Positions 26,656 through 36,080 of a stretch of 64,000 nt of DNA are shown here, one piece after another. Location: assembly GCA_963759875.1 (NCBI GenBank), contig CAVXBB010000017.1, positions 62,001 through 126,000 on the forward strand. The letters are read 5' to 3'. The DNA comes from JAFAGX01 sp963759875 (GTDB lineage Bacteria; Acidobacteriota; Terriglobia; Terriglobales; Acidobacteriaceae). The notes under the pieces are model-generated. The model made no database searches, was not told the DNA's origin, and saw only the letters and a list, made by a program, of their open reading frames with translations. The translations under genes were made by a program, and so were the position numbers. The first letter of the stretch is position 1; every line of letters starts with the position of its first letter.

Positions 26656-27642
26656 ATGCTTAGACGCGTCATTTCTTTGATTGTTGTGATCGTTTGTGCC
26701 GCAGGCTCGTGGGCTGAACAATCTGAAGCGGCTTCACAAACGGCGCGGCAGGCGCTGTTGGAGATGTTCTTCAGCAAAACGCCCGGGACCTTTGTGAAGC
26801 ATCTGCCCATCGCCACCCACACGGCGTTGGAAAACTCAGGGGCGCTGGCGAGATTGCAGCAATATTCGCTGATGGCGAATCAACTCCAAACCCACGGCCA
26901 GAATTTCCAGACGTTTGAGGCTGGCCCGGTGATGCTGTCCGGGGAAGATCCGAAGACCGAACAAAGGTTTGAGATCACGGTGGAGAATGACGCGCTCCAC
27001 GGCGATCATGACGACATCGAGTTGATGTTCCATGTCTACAAGAGCGGGCAGGAGCAGCGGGCTCCCTTCATGCCCCAAATGACGTTCTCGATGAAACAGG
27101 AAGCGCAGGTCTGGAAACTGAATGAAATTTCCGTGACGCTCCACCTTCCCTTGGCAGACCCGGATCTGCTGAAGGCAATCACGGCGAACATGGCGCAGCA
27201 AGGTGGCTCCCACAGCCCAATGGTTCTTGGAGGGGAAAGCCCCGCGCCAAGTTCCGGCGGCGATGCGGTAATAGTGGCCGCCATGCGCACCATTCTTACG
27301 GCCGAGGCAACTTACGCCAGTAGGTACCCCGCCGTGGGTTACACTTGCACGCTTTCAAACTTGGATGGCTTTGGTGGGGGCGAACCGAGTGAGCACCAAG
27401 CTATGCTGATGAACAGCGGACTGGCAAGCGGGAAACGCTACGGGTTTGTGTTCACAGTTTCCGATTGCACCGGCACGCCTGCCACAGGTTTTCACCTTAT
27501 GGCCGTACCCCATGGAAATGCTCTAGGGCGGAAGGCATTCTGTGCAGATCAGTCGGGAGTGATTCGATTTTCCGATGATGGCAACCCGGCGACATGTCTG
27601 GCCAGTGGTACGCCGCTCCAGGAACGGACTGCAGTCAAATGA
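26656..27642 (+). CDS. Exported protein with pilin-C-terminal-like domain
   Basis: 328 residues with signal peptide (to about residue 20). The first two thirds are unrecognised, beta-rich (FEITVENDALHGDHDDIELM). From about residue 205, AAMRTILTAEATYASRYPAV, GYTCTLSNLDG, FVFTVSDCTGTPATGFHLMA and FCADQSGVIRFSDDG resemble the C-terminal head of Acidobacterial type IV pilin/pseudopilin proteins, including two paired cysteines. The pilin N-terminal helix is absent, so this is a secreted protein carrying a pilin-head-like module. Function unknown. Confidence 0.6.
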   Translation: MLRRVISLIVVIVCAAGSWAEQSEAASQTARQALLEMFFSKTPGTFVKHLPIATHTALENSGALARLQQYSLMANQLQTHGQNFQTFEAGPVMLSGEDPKTEQRFEITVENDALHGDHDDIELMFHVYKSGQEQRAPFMPQMTFSMKQEAQVWKLNEISVTLHLPLADPDLLKAITANMAQQGGSHSPMVLGGESPAPSSGGDAVIVAAMRTILTAEATYASRYPAVGYTCTLSNLDGFGGGEPSEHQAMLMNSGLASGKRYGFVFTVSDCTGTPATGFHLMAVPHGNALGRKAFCADQSGVIRFSDDGNPATCLASGTPLQERTAVK

Positions 27643-27696
27643 TCAAAAGGCGCCGCGAGCCATCATTACCCGCCCCCGCGCCGCTAGCGTTTTAGA

Positions 27697-28452
27697 TTAC
27701 TGCGGCTGGCAGAAAGCACGGGTAGATGCGGCAGCACATACTAACCCAGAGCAGCAAGGTGGAAGCTGCGCGGCCCCACACTCCTGGCCTTGTACCGAAC
27801 AACTGCCGCCGGTATCAGAAACTTGGACTACGCAACTGCCCGTGCCGGATTGACCTCTGCCAGTCTGGAACTGGCAGGCTCTTGAGGTATCGATGAAATT
27901 GCTCTGAGGTGGAAGGCAACCGGCGGCGTTCGTGGGGGTTATCGCTAGCTGCCCAACGGGACAATCAGCAAGGTCCTGACCAGTTCCACACTGTTGGGGC
28001 GCACCCTTTTGTATTCCACCCCAGCAATACCCTGTCAGTGTCTCCTGGGTCGTACCCAAGATGCCTGTGCCACTGAGGGAGACCGTCTGCGGGCTACCGG
28101 TTGCGCTGTCGTTGATTGAGATCGTCCCCCTCAGCTGTCCTGCTGTGCTGGGCGTAAAGATCACAGTGATAGTGCAGTTTGCTGCGGACGCGAGTGTCGA
28201 ACCACAATTGTTGCTCTGTTGAAAGTTAAGGCCCGCGGCGATGCTCGCAATCCCGAGCGCTGCTGTGCCGGAGTTCGTGAGTGTGACGGTCAGTGGTTGG
28301 CTGGTTGTATTTACAACTTCGTCACCGAAGGTCAAGGAGGTCGTCGATAAAGAAGCATTCGGCGATCCGCCACCCATTGTTCCGCTTGTTCCCCCGCCGC
28401 AACCACTGAACAGGAGGGATCCACAAAGCATGAGCGAGATGTGCTTTTTCAT
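27697..28452 (-). CDS. Lipoprotein with SPD-2-like repeat and Cys-rich C-terminus
   Basis: Start MKKHISLMLCGSLLFSGCGG at 28452, with lipobox LFSGC; a longer frame to 28551 is unlikely. Then a choice-of-anchor-D (ASPM-SPD-2-Hydin) beta domain, SLTFGDEVVNTTSQPLTVTL to TVSLSGTG, typical of Acidobacterial surface proteins. The last 100 residues contain at least twelve cysteines (GYCWGG, QQCGTG, ADCPVG, GSCSVQGQECG, PPCCSGLVC, FCQPQ), spaced like a disulfide-rich knottin. 251 residues. Surface display inferred. Confidence 0.6.
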   Translation of the reverse strand: MKKHISLMLCGSLLFSGCGGGTSGTMGGGSPNASLSTTSLTFGDEVVNTTSQPLTVTLTNSGTAALGIASIAAGLNFQQSNNCGSTLASAANCTITVIFTPSTAGQLRGTISINDSATGSPQTVSLSGTGILGTTQETLTGYCWGGIQKGAPQQCGTGQDLADCPVGQLAITPTNAAGCLPPQSNFIDTSRACQFQTGRGQSGTGSCVVQVSDTGGSCSVQGQECGAAQLPPCCSGLVCAAASTRAFCQPQ

Positions 28453-28726
28453 GATGCCCCCAACGTACAGGCAGGAACCCCAGGGAAACGGTTCGGTCGA
28501 ACCGGTACAAATGCGGATGAGGGAATATACCGCCGAAAAACCTATTGTCAAGCCGAAAGCGCATGTTTGACTGGAATGAGTCGCGCCCCGGCGTTTATCA
28601 CGAAACTAACCCCAATTGAAAAGCGCTGAATCAGACTTGCTATACTGCACAACCGTGAGACAGGAACCCAGGCGTTTCATAGGCATCATGTTGGTGTGAT
28701 CCAAGGCAGTTATTTAAACTCTAGGC

Positions 28727-29338
28727 TTGCACGCGATCAAGAAATTTCTCTCCCGCTACACGGCGTTACTCTGGGCATTTCTGAAACCGCTCGGTGCGTG
28801 GGGTGTTCTGGTCGCCGCGGCTATCGATGGAAGTTTCATAGGTCTGCCCGTCGACGCGGTGGTAGCCGGCTATGTCTACCAAAACCAGCACCCATTTTGG
28901 TTGTACGCGTTGATGGCGGCGGCAGGATCGACGCTGGGGAGCATTGTGATTTACGCCATCGGCTATGCCGGCGGGGAAGAGCTTCTTCGTAAGCGGATTC
29001 CGGCCCAACGTTTTGAAAAGATCCACTCCGCGTTCGACCGGCACTCGTTTTGGAGCTTGATGCTCCCGGCGATGATGCCTCCGCCGTTTCCGTTCAAGCT
29101 ATTCGCGCTTGCTGCAGCAGTTTCCGAGATGGGGCTGGTGCGGTATTTGCTGGCCATCTTTTCCGGACGCATGGTTCGATTTCTGGTGCTAGCGCTGCTG
29201 ACTCTGAAGTTCGGGCCGGGAGTGGTCCATCTTTTTGGCAGGTTATTCCGCAGACATCTTGATGCCCTGTTGCTGATAGCTGCGGCCGCGGGCGTAGCGT
29301 GGATACTTAGGCGCAAGTTTGCGCGATCAAAGGCCTGA
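28727..29338 (+). CDS. VTT/DedA-like membrane protein
   Basis: 203 residues, TTG start. Several membrane helices: about 15-35, 52-78, 100-125 and 170-192. SFIGLPVDAVVAGYVYQN and a central MLPAMMPPPFPFKLFALAAA, an amphipathic proline-rich re-entrant loop, match the VTT (SNARE-associated/DedA) family of phospholipid-handling membrane proteins. Precise substrate unknown. Convergent with the membrane gene that follows. Confidence 0.75.
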   Translation: MHAIKKFLSRYTALLWAFLKPLGAWGVLVAAAIDGSFIGLPVDAVVAGYVYQNQHPFWLYALMAAAGSTLGSIVIYAIGYAGGEELLRKRIPAQRFEKIHSAFDRHSFWSLMLPAMMPPPFPFKLFALAAAVSEMGLVRYLLAIFSGRMVRFLVLALLTLKFGPGVVHLFGRLFRRHLDALLLIAAAAGVAWILRRKFARSKA

Positions 29339-29359
29339 GCGGAAACCCGCACTTTGCGA

Positions 29360-29896
29360 CTATGGGGCGGTTGCGGCGTGATCACCGTGTTTAGCGAGGA
29401 TGCCGCTGAGGGCCTGCAGGGCTGCGGGTGTGGCAAACATCACCAATGTAAACAGCAGGTCGCCTTCAAGTGCATGGCGGAAGAATGGCAAGCCGAGTTC
29501 GTACGAGGTCAGAATTCCGGCAAAGTTTCTGGGATATGGAAGCGTGCCCACGAGCCATGACGTGAAGTTCGTCACCAGGAAAAAGGAAACCGAGCTGGTT
29601 ACGGCAGCGCCGATCAGGCGAGGAATTTTGGGGCCGCTGCCGAGCGTTGTTCCGAGCCACAGGATTGCGCCGTACCATGCGAAGATCACCAACTGATCCC
29701 AGACAAAGGCGTAGTGGTAGACGAACTTGGTTAAGACCAAATCCGACCCAACCAGCAGAGCCGTGGGAATCCAGAGCTGCCTACGAGAGCCGCGAGCGCC
29801 GAAAAACAGCAGCGCTCCGACTACCGGGGTGAACATCCACGGATGAGGAAGAAAGCGAACGGCAACCGCAAGCAGGACAAAAATGTAAGCCAGCAT
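29360..29896 (-). CDS. Multi-pass membrane protein of unknown function
   Basis: 178 residues with about five hydrophobic segments. VRFLPHPWMFTPVVGALLFF and SFFLVTNFTSWLVGTLPYPR followed by ELGLPFFRHALEGDLLFTLV are reminiscent of the DUF6580-type small membrane proteins. Nothing indicates transport or catalysis. It ends 22 bases from a VTT-like gene on the opposite strand. Confidence 0.6.
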   Translation of the reverse strand: MLAYIFVLLAVAVRFLPHPWMFTPVVGALLFFGARGSRRQLWIPTALLVGSDLVLTKFVYHYAFVWDQLVIFAWYGAILWLGTTLGSGPKIPRLIGAAVTSSVSFFLVTNFTSWLVGTLPYPRNFAGILTSYELGLPFFRHALEGDLLFTLVMFATPAALQALSGILAKHGDHAATAP

Positions 29897-29941
29897 GATG
29901 ACCTCGCAGTTATCGATTGTGGCGCGTGGGGCGAGACGGCG

Positions 29942-32059
29942 TCAAGTCAGAATAGGGAGGCTGCGAATCCGCTTTTTGGTTGCAGCATAGATTGCGTTGC
30001 AGAGCGCCGGGGCTAGCGGAGGAACGGGAGGTTCACCGATGCCGGTCGGAGCTTCGCTGCTGGGAACGATGTAGGCTTCAATGACAGGGGCTTCGTTGAT
30101 ACGGACGGGCGCATAATCGTCAAAGTTGCCTTGGACTACGCGGCCTTTATCGATCGTAATTTGGGCGCGCAGCGCATTAGTCAAGGCAAAAATCACACCG
30201 CCCTTGATCTGCTGCTCAAGAATATTTGGATTCACAACCTGGCCGCAGTCGACAGCCGCAACAACGCGGTGCACGCGCGGCTGATCGTTGTCCATGGAGA
30301 TCTCGATTACCTCGGCGACATACGAGTTGAAACAGGCAAAGCAGGCAATGCCATGATAAAGGCCAGCCGGCAACGGCTTTCCCCAGTTCGCCTTCTCGGC
30401 CGCCAGTTGCACGACTCCTCGCATGCGGGTTGTGCGCCAGATGGTATCGAAATATCGAATATCTTCGTCTTTGGAGAGCAGATGGAGGCGGTAATCGAGC
30501 GGATCCTTTCGAGCGGCGTTTGCCAGTTCATCGATGAATGATTCGCTGGCAAAACCTGCTTGCAGAGCGTACACCGAACGCATCCATCCCAAGGGAACTG
30601 GAGTTTGCGTGTCGACATACTCCAGCAAAACGTTGGGGAAGGAATAAACCAAGCCTGCCTCGTCTTTCAGATCAGGGTCGATGCCGCCGTCGCCCGGAGT
30701 TCCTTTTTGAGCACTGATCGATGGAGAAACGATGCGGTGCGAGAACGCGACCGGCCAGCCTGCGCTGTCCAGAACGGCGCTGAGTTGGTGATAGCTGGCG
30801 GGACGATAAGTCGAGTTGCGCATGTCGTCCTCGCGCGTCCAGATAACTTTAATCGGCGCGCCAGCAGCTTTGGAAACTAGCGATGCTTCGACAGCGTAGT
30901 CGTGTTCCAAGCGGCGGCCAAATCCTCCTCCCATAAGGGTGACGTTGACCTTGACCTGATCGGCAGGCAGGCCGAGGGCCTGAGCTACGGAATCGCGAAC
31001 ATCCTGGGGAACCTGCGTGGGCGCCCAGAGCTCGCAATTGGATCCGCGAAACTGAGCCGCGCAGTTGCCGGGTTCCATTGGCGCATGTGCCATAAAGGGC
31101 AATTGATAGGTGGCTTCGATACGGCGTCCTTGGACTTTTGAGACGTCGCCTACTGAGTAGAGAGTGGCGGTTTTTCCGGAAGCGGATTTTTTGAGCGAGT
31201 CATAGATTGCTGCCGAATTCAGGGTCGCATTTGGACCGTCATCCCACTGAATGTTGAGCGCACGGCGGCCCGAAAGCGCGCCCCAAACGGTGTCCGCCAC
31301 CACCGCAACTCCCGAATCGCCGACCTTCCCGACATAGCTGACGCCGGAAATCTTCTTTGTGTCTTTGTCATCGAAAATTGCAACCTTGCCGCCGATAACC
31401 GGACACCGCTCCAGCACTGCGTATTTCATCCCGGGCAGACGGAAATCGATGCCGTATTCCGCTGTGGCGTCAACCTTGGATGGAATATCGAGCCTAGGGA
31501 TCGTCTTGCCGACAATCTCGTAATCCTTTGCCTGCTTCAAAGGAGGATCGGTTGGGATCGGCAGGCCGGCAGCTTTACTGGCGAGTTCGCCGTACGTGAG
31601 CCGGCGGTTCGAATCGGCATGAATGACAGCCGAGTTCTGAGCTTTACAGCTGGCGCGCGGCACGCCCCATTGCAGAGCAGCCGCGCTGATCAGCATTTCG
31701 CGCGCAGCCGCGCCAGCTTTGCGCATGGGGTCCCAAGTGGTGCGGACGCTGGCGCTGCCTCCGGTCGTCTGATCGCCAAACAGGGTGCTGGCACCCGCCT
31801 GCTCGATGGCAATTTGCTTCCAATCGGCTTCAAGCTCCTCGGCAAGAATCATCGGCAGCGCAGTGCGCACGCCTTGGCCCATTTCCGAGCGCGCCACGAT
31901 AACGGTGGTCTTTCCGTCAGGCGTAATTTTCAGATAGGCGTTGGGCACAAATGTATCTTTGGCCGCATGGGACCCGTGAGGCAGATAGAAACCGATGACC
32001 AAGCCGGCGCCAGCTGCAGCACCCACGCTTAGGAATTCGCGGCGCGAGAGCGGAGTCAT
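29942..32059 (-). CDS. Molybdenum hydroxylase large subunit (IorB-like), TAT-exported
   Basis: Binds molybdopterin cytosine dinucleotide and hydroxylates an aromatic heterocycle or aldehyde. 705 residues from MTPLSRREFLSVGAAAGAGL, which is a twin-arginine signal with the SRRxFL motif. ARSEMGQGVRTALPMILAEE, VTLMGGGFGRRLEHDYAVEA and EAPTGIGEPPVPPLAPALCN are molybdopterin-binding and active-site blocks of the xanthine dehydrogenase family. The start overlaps the 2Fe-2S subunit gene by four bases (ATGA). No FAD subunit adjoins, which supports the isoquinoline oxidoreductase-like type. Substrate unknown. Confidence 0.93.
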   Translation of the reverse strand: MTPLSRREFLSVGAAAGAGLVIGFYLPHGSHAAKDTFVPNAYLKITPDGKTTVIVARSEMGQGVRTALPMILAEELEADWKQIAIEQAGASTLFGDQTTGGSASVRTTWDPMRKAGAAAREMLISAAALQWGVPRASCKAQNSAVIHADSNRRLTYGELASKAAGLPIPTDPPLKQAKDYEIVGKTIPRLDIPSKVDATAEYGIDFRLPGMKYAVLERCPVIGGKVAIFDDKDTKKISGVSYVGKVGDSGVAVVADTVWGALSGRRALNIQWDDGPNATLNSAAIYDSLKKSASGKTATLYSVGDVSKVQGRRIEATYQLPFMAHAPMEPGNCAAQFRGSNCELWAPTQVPQDVRDSVAQALGLPADQVKVNVTLMGGGFGRRLEHDYAVEASLVSKAAGAPIKVIWTREDDMRNSTYRPASYHQLSAVLDSAGWPVAFSHRIVSPSISAQKGTPGDGGIDPDLKDEAGLVYSFPNVLLEYVDTQTPVPLGWMRSVYALQAGFASESFIDELANAARKDPLDYRLHLLSKDEDIRYFDTIWRTTRMRGVVQLAAEKANWGKPLPAGLYHGIACFACFNSYVAEVIEISMDNDQPRVHRVVAAVDCGQVVNPNILEQQIKGGVIFALTNALRAQITIDKGRVVQGNFDDYAPVRINEAPVIEAYIVPSSEAPTGIGEPPVPPLAPALCNAIYAATKKRIRSLPILT

Positions 32060-32517
32060 TGCGAACCCCCTGCCGCGCGATGAATCGCTCGCCGAATGCG
32101 ATCGTAGGTGCCGCAGCGGCAGAGATTGCCATTCATTGCTTGGGTGATCTGGTCGTCGGATGGCTGCGGAGTTTTGGAGAGCAGAGCCGCCGCGGCCATG
32201 ATCTGACCGGTCTGGCAATAGCCGCATTGCGGAACCTGCTCGGCTATCCACGCTTGCTGGAGCGCGTGCAAGCCGTTTGCAGAGAGCCCTTCAATGGTGG
32301 TGATGTTTTTCCCGGATGCCTGAGAAACGGGCATGGAACAGGAGCGGACGGCGGCTCCGTCGATATGCACCGTGCAGGCGCCGCATAGGCCGGCGCCGCA
32401 TCCGAATTTTGTGCCCGTCAACTCAAGATTGTCTCGAAGAACCCAGAGCAGCGGAGTGTCCGGCGCCGCGCTTACTTTGTGCTCGCTGCCGTTTACGCGA
32501 AGAATGATGTCTGCCAT
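32056..32517 (-). CDS. 2Fe-2S subunit of the molybdenum hydroxylase (IorA-like)
   Basis: 153 residues with two iron-sulfur clusters. The plant-type ferredoxin site is TKFGCGAGLCGACTVHIDG with a final Cys in AAVRSCSMP; the second site is CGYCQTGQIM with GNLCRCGTYDRI. It passes electrons from the molybdenum site to an unknown acceptor. It precedes the large subunit with a four-base overlap. It has no signal peptide and probably rides with its partner through the twin-arginine system. Confidence 0.95.
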   Translation of the reverse strand: MADIILRVNGSEHKVSAAPDTPLLWVLRDNLELTGTKFGCGAGLCGACTVHIDGAAVRSCSMPVSQASGKNITTIEGLSANGLHALQQAWIAEQVPQCGYCQTGQIMAAAALLSKTPQPSDDQITQAMNGNLCRCGTYDRIRRAIHRAAGGSQ

Positions 32518-32654
32518 ATAGACTTGCTCATTGGTGACGCTGCGCTAAACATAGTAGCGAAAAAATCGGCAGAAGTGGAAGGCAGGACCCACGGTCGACG
32601 TTTGCTACGGTATTCGCCAAGGTGGGTTACACTTGGCCGAGGTGGTGGCCCAGG

Positions 32655-33806
32655 ATGAGCCGCGTTGAAGCGACCCCAAATCCGGTGCTTTTGTCGTGGG
32701 CCCGCAAATCGGCGGGGATGTCCCTTGAGGTTGCGGCGAAGAAAGCGGCAGTAAAGGTCGAGCAGCTTCAATCTTGGGAGCGCGACACTGCAAAGCCCAG
32801 CGTGCCGCAATTGCGCAAGCTGGCATCAATATACCGCCGACCATTGGCCGTTTTCTATCTGCCTGAACCCCCAATCAGGTTTCAGGCGATGCACGATTTT
32901 CGTCGTCTTTCCGCTGAGACTCCAAGCCCCGAGAATTCTCCGGACTTAGCCTTTGAGATCCGCCGCGCGTACGACCGGCGGGAATGGGCGCTCGAACTAA
33001 TGACAGACATCGAGGAAACTCCTACAACGTTCGAGGCAAAGGCTGGCGCTCAGGACGATGTCGAGGAAACTGGAAGAAGACTTCGCAAAGCATTGGGAGT
33101 TACAGGCAATGAGCAGCTTCAAGGTCTTACAGATCACGAGGCCTTCAAACATTGGAGGCTGCTCCTGGAACGTGCCGGAATTCTGACTTTCCAAGCCACT
33201 GGCATCGACTTAGCCGAGGCACGCGGGTTTTCGATAAGCATGCAACCGCTGCCGGTTGTGGTGGCGAACATCAAAGATGCCCCGCGCGGGCGAATATTCA
33301 CCCTGCTCCACGAAGCAACCCACGTCATGTTGAACGAAGGGGGTATTTGCGATTTGCATGATGCCGAAATCGAGGCATTCTGCAACCGCGTTGCAGGAGC
33401 CACTTTGTTCCCGAGGGAAGATCTGCTGGCGTGCGAAACCCTAAGGATGCATAAGAAGGGTGATTACTCTTGGTCCGACACTGAACTTCGGGAAATCTCG
33501 CGCAGGTTTGGAGGGAGCCGAGAAGCCGCACTGGTCAGGCTTCTGACCCTGGGCCTGACGAGCCATGCATATTACGATCGCAAGCGTGGCGAGTTCCTTC
33601 GGCAGTATCAAGAACAGCGCAAACAGGGCGGTGGGTTTGCTCCTCCGCACGTGGTCGCCTTGTCCAGTGCAGGCCCATTGTTCACCAGCTTGGTGATAGA
33701 GAGCTTCAATCGCGAACGTATTACTGCAAGCGATGTCAGCGACTACTTGCAGATTCGTTTGAGGCACCTGCCAGAAGTGCAGAACGAGACTGTCTGGAGT
33801 ACCTAG
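32655..33806 (+). CDS. XRE-ImmA/IrrE protein (HTH plus metallopeptidase)
   Basis: 383 residues. An N-terminal XRE-type helix-turn-helix (SWARKSAGMSLEVAAKKAAV, then LQSWERDTAKPSVPQLRKLA) is followed by a DUF955 domain with the zinc motif HEATHVMLNE. GAGGTGG precedes the ATG at 32655. Such proteins pair with a PIN-like nuclease downstream, here the next gene, and act as regulator/antitoxin. Divergent from the Mo-hydroxylase operon. Confidence 0.85.
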   Translation: MSRVEATPNPVLLSWARKSAGMSLEVAAKKAAVKVEQLQSWERDTAKPSVPQLRKLASIYRRPLAVFYLPEPPIRFQAMHDFRRLSAETPSPENSPDLAFEIRRAYDRREWALELMTDIEETPTTFEAKAGAQDDVEETGRRLRKALGVTGNEQLQGLTDHEAFKHWRLLLERAGILTFQATGIDLAEARGFSISMQPLPVVVANIKDAPRGRIFTLLHEATHVMLNEGGICDLHDAEIEAFCNRVAGATLFPREDLLACETLRMHKKGDYSWSDTELREISRRFGGSREAALVRLLTLGLTSHAYYDRKRGEFLRQYQEQRKQGGGFAPPHVVALSSAGPLFTSLVIESFNRERITASDVSDYLQIRLRHLPEVQNETVWST

Positions 33807-33811
33807 AATCC

Positions 33812-34272
33812 GTGGGCTATAGTTTGGACACCAGCGGAATCCTTGATGCCTGGACCAGGCACTACCCGCCCGACGTATTCCCGCCATTTGGGAACACATG
33901 GACAGTGCGGCAGGTACAGGCGTGATTTTTGTGATTGATGAGGTAGTTCGGGAGCTGGAGAAGAAGGAGGACGGCGCGCATCAGTGGGTCAAGGCGCGAA
34001 CCGCCATGATCGTGGGAATCGACGATAAGATCCAAGAACACGTGACACGGATCATGGCGAAGCACAGCCGGTTGGTAGATTCCAAGAAGAACCGCTCTGG
34101 ATGCGATCCGTGGGTGATAGCTCTTGCTTTGGACCGGAAGTTAACCGTTGTTACTGGTGAGAAAGCCAGCAACAATCTCTCGAAGCCCAAGATACCTGAC
34201 GTTTGCAAAGACCTTGGCTTGGCGTGCATTGGAATTGTTGATTTCTTCCGCGAGCAGGGCTGGCGCGTCTAG
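33812..34272 (+). CDS. DUF4411 PIN-like nuclease (toxin candidate), frameshifted
   Basis: The GTG at 33812 gives YSLDTSGILDAWTRHYPPDV in one frame. Around 33890 the sequence FPPFG should read FPPFWEHMDS, with the rest in another frame: AGTGVIFVIDEVVRELEKKE and RSGCDPWVIALALDRK. One base is missing in the TTTGGG run. Conserved PIN acidic residues (D in LDTS, E in DEVVRELE, D in GCDPWVIAL) are present in the joined sequence. It begins five bases after the ImmA-type gene, so the two form a pair. About 154 residues. Confidence 0.75.
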
Positions 34273-34291
34273 CAGCTAGGAAACCGGAATC

Positions 34292-35891
34292 CTATTGGTT
34301 GATGTGCGTCACGATTTGCTCCACGATCAGATCCCGGATTTGCGCCTGAAAACCTGCGAACCCGGGGAGTTCATACAGGCGCATTCCCAGCTCATCTTGA
34401 GAGAAGTTGTCGGCGTGGGCTTCGGGCGCGGTGTTGCGAGCGGCATTTAGCACTTTTGCAGCCGTGCTCTGATCGAAGCTTTCACTGATGAGAACAGTAT
34501 TGTGCGGCCAAACCTGGATGATTACCGGCCCCTCTTCGGTTGAGAACTGCGCGAAGGACAGAGGGCACTGCTGCTCGCAAGCAACATCGTTTTGAGCCGA
34601 CGCCATTTGATAGCGCGCCGACACAGCGGCTGAATAGACCTTTGCAAAATGCTCAGCGGCTTGTGGCGTTGTCCAATGCGACACGTACAGCAGAGCCATA
34701 TCGGCTGTCGAGAGATTTTTCGGGTCCGCGCCAGACTTTTGGAAGGTCACGTATCGTCCACCCCTCCATGAGGGCGCCAGATCATCGGCGACCCGCCGCT
34801 GGCCGTATTGTTCGATCAGGGCACGGACGTCGAGTTGGCCAATGGTACCCGAATCGAAGATGGAATACTTGCCATCCAGTAGCGGCAGCACATCGGGAAT
34901 GTGGACCTGGAGCAGCTTTTCATGTTCGAGGTAAGCTTTGGGATCGAGGATCTCGTGAGTTGTTCTGGGTGGACGCGCAAAGGCGCCCGCGAAAGCCATC
35001 TCCTTACCGCCCTTCTCTAACAACTCTCCCTCAAAGATGAGGCCAGCGGTGTAGGGGAAGGTGCCTGATTCCCGCATGATCATGGGTGCGCTGTGGAGAA
35101 ATTCGGAATCAACGGTGGCCTTCACCGCGGGTTCTTCCATTTGGTAGATCAGGCCAGGCGTGGTCTGCAGGTTGCGTCCAAGCGGGGCGAGCAAGTAATC
35201 CACGAAAACGATCTGAGCCTGTCCCTCGACCACTGCCCGATGCGCGATGGGGACATCGTCTTCCGATTCTTGCGCCGGATTCGGCGCCTTCGGGCTCTTT
35301 TAGAAAAGCCCGCAAACCGTAGTTCTGGTCTTGAAGAGCGTGGGTGAGTTCGTGTGCCAAAATGGGTGCCTGCTGCTCCAGCGGAATCCAATTCAGCAGG
35401 GAAATGGTTTTGGTTTCGGAATCGTAATATGCAGCGAGTTGTTTGCCGTTGGCCTTAACCAGGAAACTCTTCAAATTAAAATCCCTGGGAACGAAGCCGA
35501 ACTTCTTCATGGTCATTTCGGTAGTCTCGAAGCGCTGCGCGATATCCTTTTTGGCTTCTTGCTCGCGAGTGAACTGCTCAACATCGGCCGATCCGATCAA
35601 GCGCCGCTTTACCGAGGCGCGCTTGGCGAAACCGGTATCTTCAGCGGCAAAGGCAAAGATCTTGTCGACCGACTCAAAAAGCTTCTTGGCGTCAGCGTCC
35701 GAGATTTGCACTTGTTGGGTGTGGTCCTTACGAGCTTTGCGCGCCAGGCTGGCGAGGCTTTCGCTCTGATCGGCGTTGCCGTCGTTTACGGTAGAGGAAT
35801 CGGAATCCGGCTGTTGAGCGGGGGACAGCGCACACAAAGTGCAGACTAGAAAGAAAATGATGACAGCGCATCTTGCGTGAGCTCTCGCCAT
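34292..35891 (-). CDS. Exported zinc metallopeptidase-like protein, frameshifted
   Basis: Signal peptide, then a helical region, then the metalloprotease motif PILAHELTHALQDQNYGLRA. Sense coding changes frame near 35285, where GAESGARI passes into ESEDDVPIAHRAVVEGQAQI. It continues to 34292 with SLSTADMALLYVSHW-type sequence to the end. Joined, about 533 residues. The second half resembles Acidobacterial proteins of unknown function that follow a HExxH segment. Peptidase activity is inferred from the motif; no specific substrate can be named. Frame change looks like a single indel. Confidence 0.7.
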
Positions 35892-36080
35892 AGCACCCTC
35901 GCGAAAGGCGGAATTGTGTCTGTATATTGTGCGGGAGATACGCCTGAAGCTATGCAGAGAAACGGCCTCTGAGCCTTACGAGAGTAACTGAGATGTCCGG
36001 TTACGGCGGCGTGGCAAGTAGCAGAGAGAGGCATTTCGCGGGGCCGAGCATTCAAGCTGCGACCCCGCTGAAGTAGTTAG

